DNA of 64,000 bases. Source: Acinetobacter genomosp. 15BJ. Its GTDB lineage: Bacteria > Pseudomonadota > Gammaproteobacteria > Pseudomonadales > Moraxellaceae. The position numbers were made by a program, and so were the translations under genes. The stretch covers positions 1 to 64,000 of the forward strand of contig NZ_KE007347.1 in the NCBI RefSeq assembly GCF_000400715.1. The letters are read 5' to 3'. This document shows positions 32,213-42,175 of the stretch, piece after piece; positions within the stretch are counted from its first letter, which is position 1; each line of letters begins with the position of its first letter. The notes below the pieces were generated by a model. That model made no database searches. It saw only the letters and a program-made list of their open reading frames with translations, and was not told the DNA's origin.

Positions 32213-32275
32213 AAGGTATTAAATAATACCTTATTAACTAAATTTTATTAAGCCGACATTCATGTCGGTTTTTTT
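32213..32275 (+). terminator. Double hairpin terminator after the lipoprotein gene
   Basis: AAGGTATT/AATACCTT (32213-32232), then CCGACATTCATGTCGG (32253-32268) with seven T. The second is a strong rho-independent terminator. Confidence 0.85.
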
Positions 32276-32319
32276 ATGCCTGTCATATGACAGGTTTTTT
32301 TAGGCCTGAGGAAATGTAT

Positions 32320-35301
32320 ATGGCAGACAATCGTGTTGAGGTGCGTGTTGGCGCCAGAACAACTGAACTCGAACAAGGCATGAATGATGCTGAGCAAATC
32401 GTTGATAATGCTGCGGACAATATTGAGGATACAGGACGAAATATTGATTTTATTCCTGATTTTTCAAGCTTTAGAAGTAGCATTGATTCAATTTCTCAAC
32501 TTGTCACCACAAGGTTTGAAGAGGTCGGAACATCCATCTCAGCAAGCTTTACCCGTAGTTTTGCTATGGTGGGGCTAGGTATCACCGCAGCTGTAGGAAC
32601 TGCAATGATTGGGTTGGCAAATTTAACCAATCAAGTTGGTGAAGCCTCAAAAGAGTTGGAAAACCAAGCTCGTTTGGCGAATGCAACTACAACAGAATTT
32701 CAAGAATGGGCATTTGCTGCTAAGAAAGTTTCAGTTGAGCAAGATAAGCTTTCAGATGTCATGAAGGATGTGAATGATAAGTTTGGTGACTTCATGCAGA
32801 CGGGCGGCGGGGAGATGGCCGATTTCTTTGAGAAAATTGCACCAAAGGTTGGTGTTACTTCCAAAGAGTTTCAAGGCTTATCTGGTCCACAAATCCTAGA
32901 AAAATATTACCAGACGCTTCAAAAGGCGAATGTATCGCAAGCTGAAATGACATTTTATATGGAGTCTTTGGCTGATGATGCGACTTTGCTAGCACCACTA
33001 CTAGAAAATAATTCAGATAAATTAAAGGACTTCTCACAGCAAGCGCATGATCTAGGCTTGGTGATGGATGAGCAGGCCATTCGTGCCACAAAAGAGTTTA
33101 GTTCTGCACTTGGCATTATTCAGGCAACTATGCAAGGCGTCTTGAATAACATGGCTGCCCAGGCAGCACCAATATTGACTGATCTAGCTAACAAGTTTCT
33201 TGATTTTGCTGCGAGGTCCAAAAATGGAATTGATGGATCTGTAACGGCAATTATTACAATATTTGAAAACCTGCTTGGTATTGTGCAATCCGTATTTACA
33301 TTGATTTCTGATATTTGGAACGATTTAACAGCAGATATCGGTGACGGAGCAATTTCACAAATCAGCTTTATGGACTTAGTTTCAGGGGCAATGAAGGGAT
33401 TTGCTGCCGTGGCTGTGGGCTTAAGAGTCAGTATTGAGATTGCATTTGCCGCTATTAGAGCGGTTGTATCCACAGTATGTCAGGCAATCAATATAGCCTT
33501 TGGTACAGTAATAAATGGTTTTGCAGGGTTTAGTGAAACCATTCAGTATGGGCTAGATGTATTGTCTGCTAAGTTCCAGTCATTTGGAAATGTCGTTAGT
33601 AACGTACTTAGCTTTAACTTTTCGGCAGCAAAAGCATCTTGGGAGAATGGTTTATCTCAAATAGGTTCAATCACTGATCGTTATAGCAACCAAATGCAGT
33701 CTCGTTTATCGAATATTAAATCCGTATGGAATACGGGCGTAATGACCACTCAGGACTCTTGGAGTGCATTTAAAAACGCATCAGTTCAATCAGCTACAAA
33801 AGGCAATGATCAACTTACTAATATGTTTTTCCCTGCTGCAAATAGTCCTAAAGTTGCACCACCACCATCACCAACGTTTAACCCAAACTTTGGCATAGGT
33901 ACCGGTGTTAAAAATGCAGGTGGATCTGGTGGATCTTCAGCTAAGGCTAAAGCTGATGCCGATGCTAAGGCTAAACAGAGAGCAGCTGAACAGGCAGCTA
34001 AGGCCCTTGCTGACATTCGATATAAGTATGCAACTGAAGAAGAAAAGATTGCGCTGGATCTACAAAAAGCCCTAGGCGAAATTGAGAAATCAAAAGTAGC
34101 TGAAGCTGAAAAGGCTAAATTTAGAATTGTTGCTGAAAAAGAGGCCAGTGATAAAACCAAAGCTTTGCGTGTCAAGGAGTTTGAGGAGGTAAAAAAACTC
34201 CAAGAACAAAGGATAGAGAATGAGCAACTCGCAGCCCGGCGTATTTTTGAAATTAACAAAGCGGAGATTCAGGCTGCCTTTGATGCCAAGAAAATTTCCA
34301 ATGTTCAAAAGTATAAATTGGAAAAAGAACTCGAAGATCAGTTACGTGAATTAAAACGGCGTGGTTTAGAGGAGCGTCTTGAGCTTGAAAACCAGATGAG
34401 TGGAAAGTCTGGAAAGCAAGGTAATCAAAATCAGATTCTTAACAATATTTCTGATTTAGCCACAGATCAGAATGTTGCTGACACTAAGTCTAATGGCTTA
34501 ATTAGTGATGCGGAAATGAAAGACTTTGAAGCTAAGTTTGGTGGTTTCACATCTCGAATTTCTAACCTTTGGGATAAGGGCATTCAGTCTCTGATGAATG
34601 GGACTCTCACATGGAGTAATGCAACTAAAGCTGTACTGATTGACATGGGTACATTTGCATTGCAGTCAGCTACTAAGGAGCTTCAAGGGTGGCTAAGAAT
34701 CCAAGCGATTAAATTAGCTCGTAAACTTGGTTTTGTTGGTGCGGAAACTGCCGCCGAATCATCTGGCCAGGCTGCACAAACAGGGGCAACAATCGCAGGG
34801 GAGGCCACCAGGACAAGTGTTACTGCTGCAGGTGGCATCGCTCGTTTAGGATTAAAAGCGGCTGAAGCAATTAAGGGAATTATGATGTCAGCATGGGAAG
34901 CGATGGCGGGTGCATTTAAAGCCATGGTAGCTATTCCTTATGTCGGTCCTATTCTCGCTGTTGGTGCTGGCGCGGCTGCATTTGGTTTGGTGGCTGGTCT
35001 TGCAGGCAAAATCAAATCTGCCCGTGGTGGTTATGACATTCCATCTGGCGTCAATCCTGTTACACAACTGCATGAAGAGGAAATGGTTTTACCAAAACAG
35101 CATGCCAATACAATTCGTGCATTGGGTAGATCAATGGCGGGTGGAGGTCAAAATCCTGATATGGCTTATGCAGATGTCGGTGCACCGCAGCCAATCAACA
35201 TTCAAGCATGGGATTCAAGAGACTTAAAACGTTTCATGAAAAAACATGGGCGTGAATTGGCAGGTGGCTTAAAGGGCTATAACCGTAACTTTGGTAAATA
35301 A
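32320..35301 (+). CDS. Tape measure protein
   Basis: About 993 residues, longest gene of the prophage; its length sets tail length. Features: helical N-terminus, hydrophobic segments (MVGLGITAAVGTAMIGLANL near 85; GPILAVGAGAAAFGLVAGLA near 930), an Ala/Lys-rich coiled-coil part (about 540-700). The ATG at 32320 has GAGG at eight bases; ATGs at 32287 and 32314 lack one. The C-terminal hydrophobic region may aid DNA passage across the inner membrane. Confidence 0.9.
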   Translation: MADNRVEVRVGARTTELEQGMNDAEQIVDNAADNIEDTGRNIDFIPDFSSFRSSIDSISQLVTTRFEEVGTSISASFTRSFAMVGLGITAAVGTAMIGLANLTNQVGEASKELENQARLANATTTEFQEWAFAAKKVSVEQDKLSDVMKDVNDKFGDFMQTGGGEMADFFEKIAPKVGVTSKEFQGLSGPQILEKYYQTLQKANVSQAEMTFYMESLADDATLLAPLLENNSDKLKDFSQQAHDLGLVMDEQAIRATKEFSSALGIIQATMQGVLNNMAAQAAPILTDLANKFLDFAARSKNGIDGSVTAIITIFENLLGIVQSVFTLISDIWNDLTADIGDGAISQISFMDLVSGAMKGFAAVAVGLRVSIEIAFAAIRAVVSTVCQAINIAFGTVINGFAGFSETIQYGLDVLSAKFQSFGNVVSNVLSFNFSAAKASWENGLSQIGSITDRYSNQMQSRLSNIKSVWNTGVMTTQDSWSAFKNASVQSATKGNDQLTNMFFPAANSPKVAPPPSPTFNPNFGIGTGVKNAGGSGGSSAKAKADADAKAKQRAAEQAAKALADIRYKYATEEEKIALDLQKALGEIEKSKVAEAEKAKFRIVAEKEASDKTKALRVKEFEEVKKLQEQRIENEQLAARRIFEINKAEIQAAFDAKKISNVQKYKLEKELEDQLRELKRRGLEERLELENQMSGKSGKQGNQNQILNNISDLATDQNVADTKSNGLISDAEMKDFEAKFGGFTSRISNLWDKGIQSLMNGTLTWSNATKAVLIDMGTFALQSATKELQGWLRIQAIKLARKLGFVGAETAAESSGQAAQTGATIAGEATRTSVTAAGGIARLGLKAAEAIKGIMMSAWEAMAGAFKAMVAIPYVGPILAVGAGAAAFGLVAGLAGKIKSARGGYDIPSGVNPVTQLHEEEMVLPKQHANTIRALGRSMAGGGQNPDMAYADVGAPQPINIQAWDSRDLKRFMKKHGRELAGGLKGYNRNFGK

Positions 35302-35310
35302 GGATGAAGC

Positions 35311-35961
35311 ATGTCGAATGAATTATTTCCAGAATTACCCGGTTTAGAGTGGGATCTGACCAAGACACCTACTTTTAACACCAAGATCATGACCTCCGTC
35401 AATGGTCGTGAGCTGCGGGCCAGTTATCAAGCAGTGCCAAAGTATGAGATCTCTATGTCTTATGCCTTTCTCAGGGAGAATAAGAACAGAAAAGAGTTCC
35501 AGATTCTTGAGAGTTTTTTTCTGGCTCGCCGTGGTGCTTTCGATTCTTTCTTGTTCCAAATGCCAGATGATTTTGAGTTTGATTGTACTTTTGTGGGTGA
35601 TGGCGTAACTACGACATTCCAACTGTATAAGCAAATGCATAATTTACAGTTGCCAATCCGAAACATCAAAGCCACATCACAACCAACAAACCCTTTGATG
35701 TGGAATGCCAATAGTTCTCAATTGATGTGGAATGCCAACGATCAAACATTGATGTGGAATAACAGTTCTTCGCAAATAACTGCCGATGGCAAGGTGGTTT
35801 TATCTACTCCTTTGGGTGTTGGCCAGATGCTCAATATCAAAGGCATTTATTACTATCGTTGCCGGTTTAAGGAGGACGAACAGCAATATGTGAATTTTAT
35901 GAAAAAACTTTGGAAGGCCAGCAAGGTCGAGTTTGTTGGATCCTTGGGGAATAAGATATGA
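35311..35961 (+). CDS. Minor tail protein (DUF2460)
   Basis: 216 residues. DUF2460 features: FPELPGLEWDLTKTPTFNTK, the FLARRGAFDSFLFQMPDDFE core and FKEDEQQYVNFMKKLWKA. An unusual insert holds three tandem LMWN repeats (LMWNANSSQ, LMWNANDQT, LMWNNSSSQ; 35694-35778). Such proteins form the distal tail near the baseplate hub. Confidence 0.85.
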   Translation: MSNELFPELPGLEWDLTKTPTFNTKIMTSVNGRELRASYQAVPKYEISMSYAFLRENKNRKEFQILESFFLARRGAFDSFLFQMPDDFEFDCTFVGDGVTTTFQLYKQMHNLQLPIRNIKATSQPTNPLMWNANSSQLMWNANDQTLMWNNSSSQITADGKVVLSTPLGVGQMLNIKGIYYYRCRFKEDEQQYVNFMKKLWKASKVEFVGSLGNKI

Positions 35962-36815
35962 GACAGGCCTCAACAAAACTTATTGCACTATTAAATGCGG
36001 ATCAATTTCTAATGGCTGATCTATATACCATCACAACCATTCAGGGTGATGTGTACCGATACACCAATTATGATTTTGATCTGACAATAGCAGGGCAGTT
36101 ATATCGTTCAGATGGTCCCATCATAGAGCGTGAAGGCATCACCCAAAATCTTGGTATTGAGGTGGACAGCTTATCGGTCACAATCATGGTAAATGACGAT
36201 ACGCTGTTTAGTGATGTACCAATAGTCCAAGCATTTCATAATGGTATTCTGGATGGGGCGCGGTTCAAACTGGAGCGTGTCTTTATGGATATGAATACTC
36301 CAACTGATACCAGTGCTGGTGCAATCACATTATTTGAAGGGAGTTTGATTGAACCAGAAATGGACCGCAATCAGATCCACGTCAATGCCGCCTCAGATAC
36401 CGATATTCTGAATGTCAAAATGCCACGCAATCTTTACCAACCGAGTTGTTTAAATACGCTATTTGATAGCGGGTGTGGCTTGTTGAGTTCAGCATTTGTG
36501 GTCAATACAGCAATCGAAGCAAACAGCACACCGAGCCGTATTATATGTACCTTAAATCAACCTCAGGGGTGGTTTACTCAAGGCGTAGTCGAGTTCACCC
36601 AAGGTGTTAATCGGGGGATTAAACGTACGGTTCGATTTCATGAGTCAGGGGCCTTGCTGCTTACCTTGCCACTTTTAGAAATGCCTGCAATTGGTGAGGC
36701 AATTAAAGTTTACCCAGGTTGCGACAAGCGCCTTGAAACATGCCAAAACCGGTTTAACAACCGTACACGCTTTCGTGGCGCTCCATTTGTTCCTGTTCCT
36801 GAGACATCCGTTTAA
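35958..36815 (+). CDS. Minor tail protein (DUF2163)
   Basis: 285 residues. Conserved ITQNLGIEVDSLSVTIMVND, ARFKLERVFMDMNT and the Cys-containing YPGCDKRLETCQNRFNN with FRGAPFVP at the C-terminus are the hallmark of DUF2163 tail proteins (phage BR0599 type). Overlaps the previous gene by ATGA. Confidence 0.9.
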   Translation: MRQASTKLIALLNADQFLMADLYTITTIQGDVYRYTNYDFDLTIAGQLYRSDGPIIEREGITQNLGIEVDSLSVTIMVNDDTLFSDVPIVQAFHNGILDGARFKLERVFMDMNTPTDTSAGAITLFEGSLIEPEMDRNQIHVNAASDTDILNVKMPRNLYQPSCLNTLFDSGCGLLSSAFVVNTAIEANSTPSRIICTLNQPQGWFTQGVVEFTQGVNRGIKRTVRFHESGALLLTLPLLEMPAIGEAIKVYPGCDKRLETCQNRFNNRTRFRGAPFVPVPETSV

Positions 36816-36839
36816 ATAATTTCTTATTCGTTTTAGCCA

Positions 36840-36863
36840 AGCACCCGAAAGGGTGCTTTTTTT
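36840..36863 (+). terminator. Terminator after the DUF2163 gene
   Basis: AGCACCC-GAAA-GGGTGCT stem with GNRA tetraloop and seven T. Confidence 0.85.
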
Positions 36864-36877
36864 ATGGAAAAAATAAA

Positions 36878-38644
36878 ATGGCCGAATTACCTACTGCAGA
36901 TCAATTCATAGATCCATCCACAACCGAGGCGCAGTTTAAAAATGCACTAAAATTATTGGTTGAGAATGTTGCTTCTGTGGATTTAGTAAATCAAAGGGCT
37001 GAACGCTCAAGCTATCTACTATCAGGTTTTATAATTAAGCAACGAGTAGTAGCATCGGAAGCCGTTGAGATTGCTTTTACTGATTTAACTATTGCTAAAG
37101 GTGCAGGAAATGGTGGTGCACGTGTAGCCGGTGGCACTTATACATTGGCTGCTGGGCAGGCTATTTATGTAGATTTGGATAGTGCGCCTGTGAACAATCG
37201 CCTTATACCTCAATTGACTGTAACCTCAGGGGATATGGGATACCTTTCGCTTGCGGAGGGTAAAGATGCATTTCTTAAAGGCCGAAAGATATTACTATTT
37301 ATAAACGACTTATATGGATATGGCGGCTTACTTTTTGGGCATTATCGGCATACTGCTCGACCGGTGGGCGATATTTGGTTGAAGAATGGCACGAATAGAG
37401 TTTATTTTGATGCATCAACAAGAACCCTGTCATGGAGTGGTACATTCTTCTTACCTAATCGTGGTCTAAATCGTCGGTACCGGCTTGAAGCTGGTAGCGT
37501 TACTTTTTCTGGTGGAGGATTGCAGACAGCATATATTGACTTAAATTTAGCAGATGCTGGAGGGAATATTCCTAAGGAGGCGGTTAAAGTTGGTATATAC
37601 ACTGGTGGCGCGACAACGGAATCATTTGAAAACCTGGCAAACCAGTTGCCATTTTATATTTATAATACCTCATTAGATGGTGAGCACTATCCGGTCGGTG
37701 GGTTCCCGAAACCAACTATTGTTAATTTGGATATCCCTTATAACAATCTTGACGACAATGATGTTGTTGTTTTTGTGGGCGCATCTGCAATAGATATTTA
37801 CATGAAAGGGTCTAAGCGCTTATCAACAAAATATACCGATTGGCGAATTGCCCGGCAAACGGCACCTTTTGATCCTAATAACCAGCTCGGTAATGTTGAT
37901 GTTTGGCGTATCCAAGGGGTATATGAAGTTGATAAACCTCAATCCAGTTTTGGCTTTACCCGAACCCGTGAAATTGTGACTGCAGGAGAGATGGAGTGCG
38001 CGATTCTTGAGGATGGTAAAGGTGATTTTATGGGTGGCTGGCATGGGGATGAGATTTTAACTTCATTCATGTTTATGGTTGATGGCAAGCCGATCGATCC
38101 TTCCGTATCAAAAAGCTTTGTCTGCAAGAAGTTTGAACTTATCCAGGTGTCAGATATGTTCCGGATGAACACGCAGATTAAAGTAGCAGACCATACCAAG
38201 CATCTAATTTTTGAGAATAGAAAACTACGCTTAAAGCAGTATGTAAAATGGGTGATGTCTCTTATTATCAAAACTGCTTACCTAACGATGTTGCCAATCA
38301 AGCGCAAACAAAACGACACTTCTGGTGAGCAGATTACGGATAAAGCAATCCGCGAACCGCTTTATGCAATAGAAAATATTGGCGAGGCTGATTTTGAGAG
38401 AACGTTAACAATGGGTTCTTTACCAGCATGCCAGATATGGGGGCCAACGGGTATTGATGCTTCAGTAGAGTTTCTAAAGCATCCGAACAATCCGACCGCT
38501 TGTTTCTATATCGCGAACCCAACTAACTACAACAAATTCTACTATTCGGTAGCTGGAAACTTTATTGGCACAGAGCGTCATACAACAGCTATAGGCGAAG
38601 TTTGGGAAACAGATTCCATTATTTCAGTGAATTCAAGTTTATGA
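36878..38644 (+). CDS. Large tail protein, possible receptor-binding protein
   Basis: 588 residues. The N-terminus (ADQFIDPSTTEAQFKNALKL) resembles tail-fibre attachment starts; the middle is beta-rich with many Gly and aromatic residues. A C-terminal half (TREIVTAGEMECAILEDGKG, MGGWHGDEILTSFMFMVDGK) has the look of a compact binding or enzymatic domain, but no catalytic family is recognised. Inserted between DUF2163 and NlpC/P60, flanked by a terminator, so it is likely a variable module such as a receptor-binding protein. Confidence 0.6.
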   Translation: MAELPTADQFIDPSTTEAQFKNALKLLVENVASVDLVNQRAERSSYLLSGFIIKQRVVASEAVEIAFTDLTIAKGAGNGGARVAGGTYTLAAGQAIYVDLDSAPVNNRLIPQLTVTSGDMGYLSLAEGKDAFLKGRKILLFINDLYGYGGLLFGHYRHTARPVGDIWLKNGTNRVYFDASTRTLSWSGTFFLPNRGLNRRYRLEAGSVTFSGGGLQTAYIDLNLADAGGNIPKEAVKVGIYTGGATTESFENLANQLPFYIYNTSLDGEHYPVGGFPKPTIVNLDIPYNNLDDNDVVVFVGASAIDIYMKGSKRLSTKYTDWRIARQTAPFDPNNQLGNVDVWRIQGVYEVDKPQSSFGFTRTREIVTAGEMECAILEDGKGDFMGGWHGDEILTSFMFMVDGKPIDPSVSKSFVCKKFELIQVSDMFRMNTQIKVADHTKHLIFENRKLRLKQYVKWVMSLIIKTAYLTMLPIKRKQNDTSGEQITDKAIREPLYAIENIGEADFERTLTMGSLPACQIWGPTGIDASVEFLKHPNNPTACFYIANPTNYNKFYYSVAGNFIGTERHTTAIGEVWETDSIISVNSSL

Positions 38645-39069
38645 TGTCCAAAGCAAGTGAAGCTGTTGACGAGGCCATGACCTGGCTCGGCACGCCATAT
38701 CATCACCAAGGCCGTATCAAAGGTGTTGGTGTTGATTGTGGCACTTTAATTTGTGAGGTTTTTGAAAAGGTAGGGCTGATGGATCACTTGGATCCTCGGC
38801 CATACCCTCCCGATTGGCATATGCACCAAATGGGACAGCGCTATTTAGAACATGTCCTTAGCGTGTGTTATGAAGTGGAAGAACCTCAACCAGGTGATCT
38901 GGTTTTATATCATTTTGGCAAATGCATCAGTCATGGTGCAATTGTTGTGGAATGGCCAACCATTATCCATTCCTATATTCATTTAGGCGTCATCCTGCAG
39001 GATGGCACAAAAGGAAGTTTAGCCCGCCGTTGTGCGGGCTTTTTTCGTATGAAGAGGCTGAAAGAATGA
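38641..39069 (+). CDS. NlpC/P60 tail peptidase
   Basis: 142 residues. Catalytic Cys in GVDCGTLICEVF and His in CISHGAIVVEW identify the NlpC/P60 peptidoglycan endopeptidase fold of gpK-like tail proteins. ATG overlaps the stop before it (ATGA) and is followed the same way by the tail-tip gene. It probably helps the tail cross peptidoglycan. Confidence 0.85.
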   Translation: MMSKASEAVDEAMTWLGTPYHHQGRIKGVGVDCGTLICEVFEKVGLMDHLDPRPYPPDWHMHQMGQRYLEHVLSVCYEVEEPQPGDLVLYHFGKCISHGAIVVEWPTIIHSYIHLGVILQDGTKGSLARRCAGFFRMKRLKE

Positions 39070-41555
39070 GTGGAGTGTTTGGTAGTACCACAATCAGCAT
39101 GTCAGATACCCGCATTAATTCAATGCGGATCCAACAATCAGCTTATGGATTGTGTCAGCCATTGGTCTATGGAAAAACCCGTGTGGCCGCGAATATGTTC
39201 TGGTATGGCGATTTTAAAGCAATCGCTCATACCACAACGACAAAATCTGGTGGTAAAGGCGGCAAGACCAAAACCAAGAATACTACCTATACTTATAGCG
39301 CCTCATTAATGCTTGGTCTATGTGAAAACCAGATTCAAGATATTGGCATGATATGGGTGGACAAAGATCAGCTTGTGGCCAAGCAAGAGGGTGGTGTAAT
39401 CCTTCAGCCGATCGATCAGCTTGGCTTCGAGTTGTTTGACGGAAATAACAATCCGATGTGGGGGTATATTTCCAGTGCTCACCCCAACCAAGCTTTGAAT
39501 TATCCGTTTCTTGGTTACGTTGCAGCAGCAAACTATGACTTGGGTGGTAGTGCTAGTCTGTCTAATCATAATTTTGAAGTGATTAGCACAATCACACTAT
39601 CTTCAACTATTCATGATGCCAATCCAGCAGATGTGATAGAGGACTTAATCAGTAATCCGCGCTACGGCGCAGCTCCAAGCTTAAATATCGCTAATTTGAA
39701 CGAGTTTAGGACCTATTGCCGAGCTGCAAATCTTTTAATTTCGCCTGCCTTCACAGAACAGCGTGAAGCACATGAGATTATTAATGAGATCGTTGAGTCC
39801 GTAAATTGTGCTGTCGTACCAAGTCCTGATGGGTTAAAAATCAAATCGTTTGGCGATGCCGCAATGACTGGCCACGGCGTAACGTTCACGCCAGATCTTA
39901 CACCGGTTTACCATTTAAATGATGATGATTTTCTTGGTGAAGATGAGCCTGTCAAAGTTCGCCGTAGCCGTGATACTGATGCTTATAACCACGTGCAGAT
40001 TGAGTACATCAATCGATACAACCAGTACAACACGGAAACGGTCGAAGCCAAGGATCAGGCCAATATTGAAATGTTTGGATTGCGATCGGAAGAGCCTCAA
40101 AAGCTAACTTTTTTTTGTGAGCCAAAGATTGCCAGGCATGTGGCCCAACTACGTTTACAGCGATTGCTCTATGTTCGTAATGAATACGAGTTTCAACTGG
40201 GATGGAAGTACTGCCTGCTTGAGCCGATGGATATTGTGACTATCACGGATGTTTCATTAGGTCTGGATCAGTTTGCGGTTCGTATTACTCGGGTGGAAGA
40301 GGATGACGATGGGGTGTTAACCATTACTGCAGAGGAAGTGGCAGAGGGTTCTAGATCTGCAATTGAATATGATCTGCAAGCATCTAATGGTTATCAAGGC
40401 GGTAATGAAGAGCCAGGTAATGTAAATGCACCTGCGATATTTGAACCGCCACTAGATATGACTGATGGTAAAAATGAAGTATGGATGGCGGTGTCGGGTG
40501 GTTTGAATTGGGGTGGTTGTAATGTTTGGGCCAGTCTTGATAACACCACGTATGAACTCATTGGAACGATTTATGGTTCAGCTCGATATGGTCAGTTGGT
40601 TGTACCAATATCCAATAATGCCACATCCATGCAGATTCAGTTAAATACAGCAAGTCAGTTATTCAGTGGTACCTTGCTTGATGCTCAAACAGATCAAACG
40701 ATATGCAAAGTGGGTGACGAGTATTTTAACTATCAAGAAGCCACTTTGAATGGATCTGGACTGTACACATTAAGTGATGTTTTGCGTGGCCGTTTTAATG
40801 ATGCTCAAAATCACAATGCAGGTGAAAGCTTTATACGTTTGGACAGGGCTATCTTTGAATATAGCTTTAATACCAATCTTATTGGAAAACAGATCTATTT
40901 GAAGTTCACCAGCTTTAATGGACTTGAACAAAAAGAGCAAACGTTGGATGAAGTCACTGCATATAGCTATACGTTGAACGGTGGACGGCCATCTGGTGTG
41001 ATTGGTCTATCACTACAATCACCATTTGTGGGGACATCGTTTAAAGTCCAATGGCAAAGTACTGCAGGGGCAAATAGTTATATTGCTCAGATATGGTCCA
41101 ATGGTGTGAAGTTGCGAGAGGTTGAAACCACTAACACGGATTACAGCTATTCGATTGAAGAGGCCAAAGTTGATGGCGTTCAGCGTGCTTATACAATTCG
41201 AGTAGCCAGCAAGCGCGGGGCGAACTTAAGTACATTTGCTGAGTTGAGTATCAGTAATCCGGTACCACCTGTATTGAGTAATATTTATACCGCGTCCAAT
41301 GCTAATTCAATCACGATCAATTGGGTGCCAAGTGATGTTCCTGATCTTAAGGATTATGCAGTTTGGTTGAGTGCGACTGCAGACTTCGACCCTACAACAA
41401 CAGCGCCGTCTTGGACGGGTACAACATTAACAACCACTATAGGAGGGTTACAAGCAACAACGCCATATTATATTCGTGTCGCAGCGAGAGACGTATGGAA
41501 AGAAACAACCTGGAACTATTCAAATCAGATTACTCAAAGTACATCTGAAGCTTAA
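39066..41555 (+). CDS. Tail tip/central fibre protein (J-like)
   Basis: 829 residues from the ATG at 39066, which has GAGG and overlaps the previous stop. The N-terminal 500 residues match phage tail-hub proteins (QSAYGLCQPLVYGKTRVAAN, SASLMLGLCENQIQDIG, DVIEDLISNPRYGA, RSRDTDAYNHVQIEYINRYN). The last 180 residues look like fibronectin type III repeats (ANSITINWVPSDVPDLKDYA, TTPYYIRVAARDVW). Likely the receptor-engaging hub. Frame upstream of 39066 is open but belongs to the NlpC gene. Confidence 0.85.
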   Translation: MSGVFGSTTISMSDTRINSMRIQQSAYGLCQPLVYGKTRVAANMFWYGDFKAIAHTTTTKSGGKGGKTKTKNTTYTYSASLMLGLCENQIQDIGMIWVDKDQLVAKQEGGVILQPIDQLGFELFDGNNNPMWGYISSAHPNQALNYPFLGYVAAANYDLGGSASLSNHNFEVISTITLSSTIHDANPADVIEDLISNPRYGAAPSLNIANLNEFRTYCRAANLLISPAFTEQREAHEIINEIVESVNCAVVPSPDGLKIKSFGDAAMTGHGVTFTPDLTPVYHLNDDDFLGEDEPVKVRRSRDTDAYNHVQIEYINRYNQYNTETVEAKDQANIEMFGLRSEEPQKLTFFCEPKIARHVAQLRLQRLLYVRNEYEFQLGWKYCLLEPMDIVTITDVSLGLDQFAVRITRVEEDDDGVLTITAEEVAEGSRSAIEYDLQASNGYQGGNEEPGNVNAPAIFEPPLDMTDGKNEVWMAVSGGLNWGGCNVWASLDNTTYELIGTIYGSARYGQLVVPISNNATSMQIQLNTASQLFSGTLLDAQTDQTICKVGDEYFNYQEATLNGSGLYTLSDVLRGRFNDAQNHNAGESFIRLDRAIFEYSFNTNLIGKQIYLKFTSFNGLEQKEQTLDEVTAYSYTLNGGRPSGVIGLSLQSPFVGTSFKVQWQSTAGANSYIAQIWSNGVKLREVETTNTDYSYSIEEAKVDGVQRAYTIRVASKRGANLSTFAELSISNPVPPVLSNIYTASNANSITINWVPSDVPDLKDYAVWLSATADFDPTTTAPSWTGTTLTTTIGGLQATTPYYIRVAARDVWKETTWNYSNQITQSTSEA

Positions 41556-41580
41556 AACATAGATTTTAATCTAAATAATT

Positions 41581-41608
41581 AGCCTCCCATTTACGGAGGC
41601 TTTCTTAT
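41581..41608 (+). terminator. Terminator after the tail operon
   Basis: AGCCTCC-CATTTAC-GGAGGCT stem followed by TTCTTATTT. Confidence 0.7.
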
Positions 41609-41623
41609 TTCTGGAGACAGAAA

Positions 41624-41905
41624 ATGCAAGAACAGGCAGCAAGCGCGGTTGAAGCTGCTACAAACACAATCGCAGCAGCAGCACCAAAAGTATCTTATAT
41701 GTCGGCGGGGGCATCTGTGGCAGCGTATGCAGCAAGTGTAGATTGGGCGGTATGGTTTTCGGTTTTTATTGGTGTGATTTCGTTTTTCACTACACTGTAT
41801 TTTAAACGGCGTGATGACAAGCGTGCTGAAGAGATCCACGAGTTGAGAAAGAAACAATACGAGCAAACTAAAGAGCGTTTAAAAGGTGATTTAGATGACA
41901 AGTGA
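41624..41905 (+). CDS. Holin (one or two TM)
   Basis: 93 residues. A hydrophobic segment (VDWAVWFSVFIGVISFFTTLYF, split here as about 39-60) preceded by an Ala-rich stretch, and a highly charged C-terminus (KRRDDKRAEEIHELRKKQ). Matches HP1-type phage holins. RBS GGAGA. First gene of the lysis cassette. Confidence 0.7.
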   Translation: MQEQAASAVEAATNTIAAAAPKVSYMSAGASVAAYAASVDWAVWFSVFIGVISFFTTLYFKRRDDKRAEEIHELRKKQYEQTKERLKGDLDDK

Positions 41906-42116
41906 ACAAACGCGGGCTTATCTGGCCTTTGCATTAGTTGCATTAATGTTTGTCCTGGTAATCGCATTATTCTTTGTTGATATGCCACGGGAAAACAGTA
42001 ACTTAATAAACACGGCCTTGGGTTTTATTGCAGGGGCAATGACCACCGCTTGCGGATTCTACTTCGGTAGTTCAGAGCAAGAAAAGAAAAAAGATAAAGA
42101 CAGTCCCAATCAGTAA
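41895..42116 (+). CDS. Second holin-like membrane protein
   Basis: 73 residues with two TM segments (AYLAFALVALMFVLVIALFF and LINTALGFIAGAMTTACGF) and a charged C-terminus. Overlaps the holin gene by 11 bp. It may be a second holin or an antiholin. Confidence 0.65.
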   Translation: MTSEQTRAYLAFALVALMFVLVIALFFVDMPRENSNLINTALGFIAGAMTTACGFYFGSSEQEKKKDKDSPNQ

Positions 42117-42137
42117 TTAAATTTTTAAAACAATATG

Positions 42138-42158
42138 ACCGCCTCACGGCGGTTTTTT
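42138..42158 (+). terminator. Terminator inside the lysis cassette
   Basis: ACCGCC-TCAC-GGCGGT followed by six T. Confidence 0.8.
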
Positions 42159-42175
42159 ATGCATGAGGAAAAGTG

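Noticed and set aside
36878..38644. Calling the 588-aa tail protein a depolymerase
   Set aside because: It is in the right place for a host-range module, but no beta-helix repeats or catalytic residues of known capsule depolymerases could be recognised.
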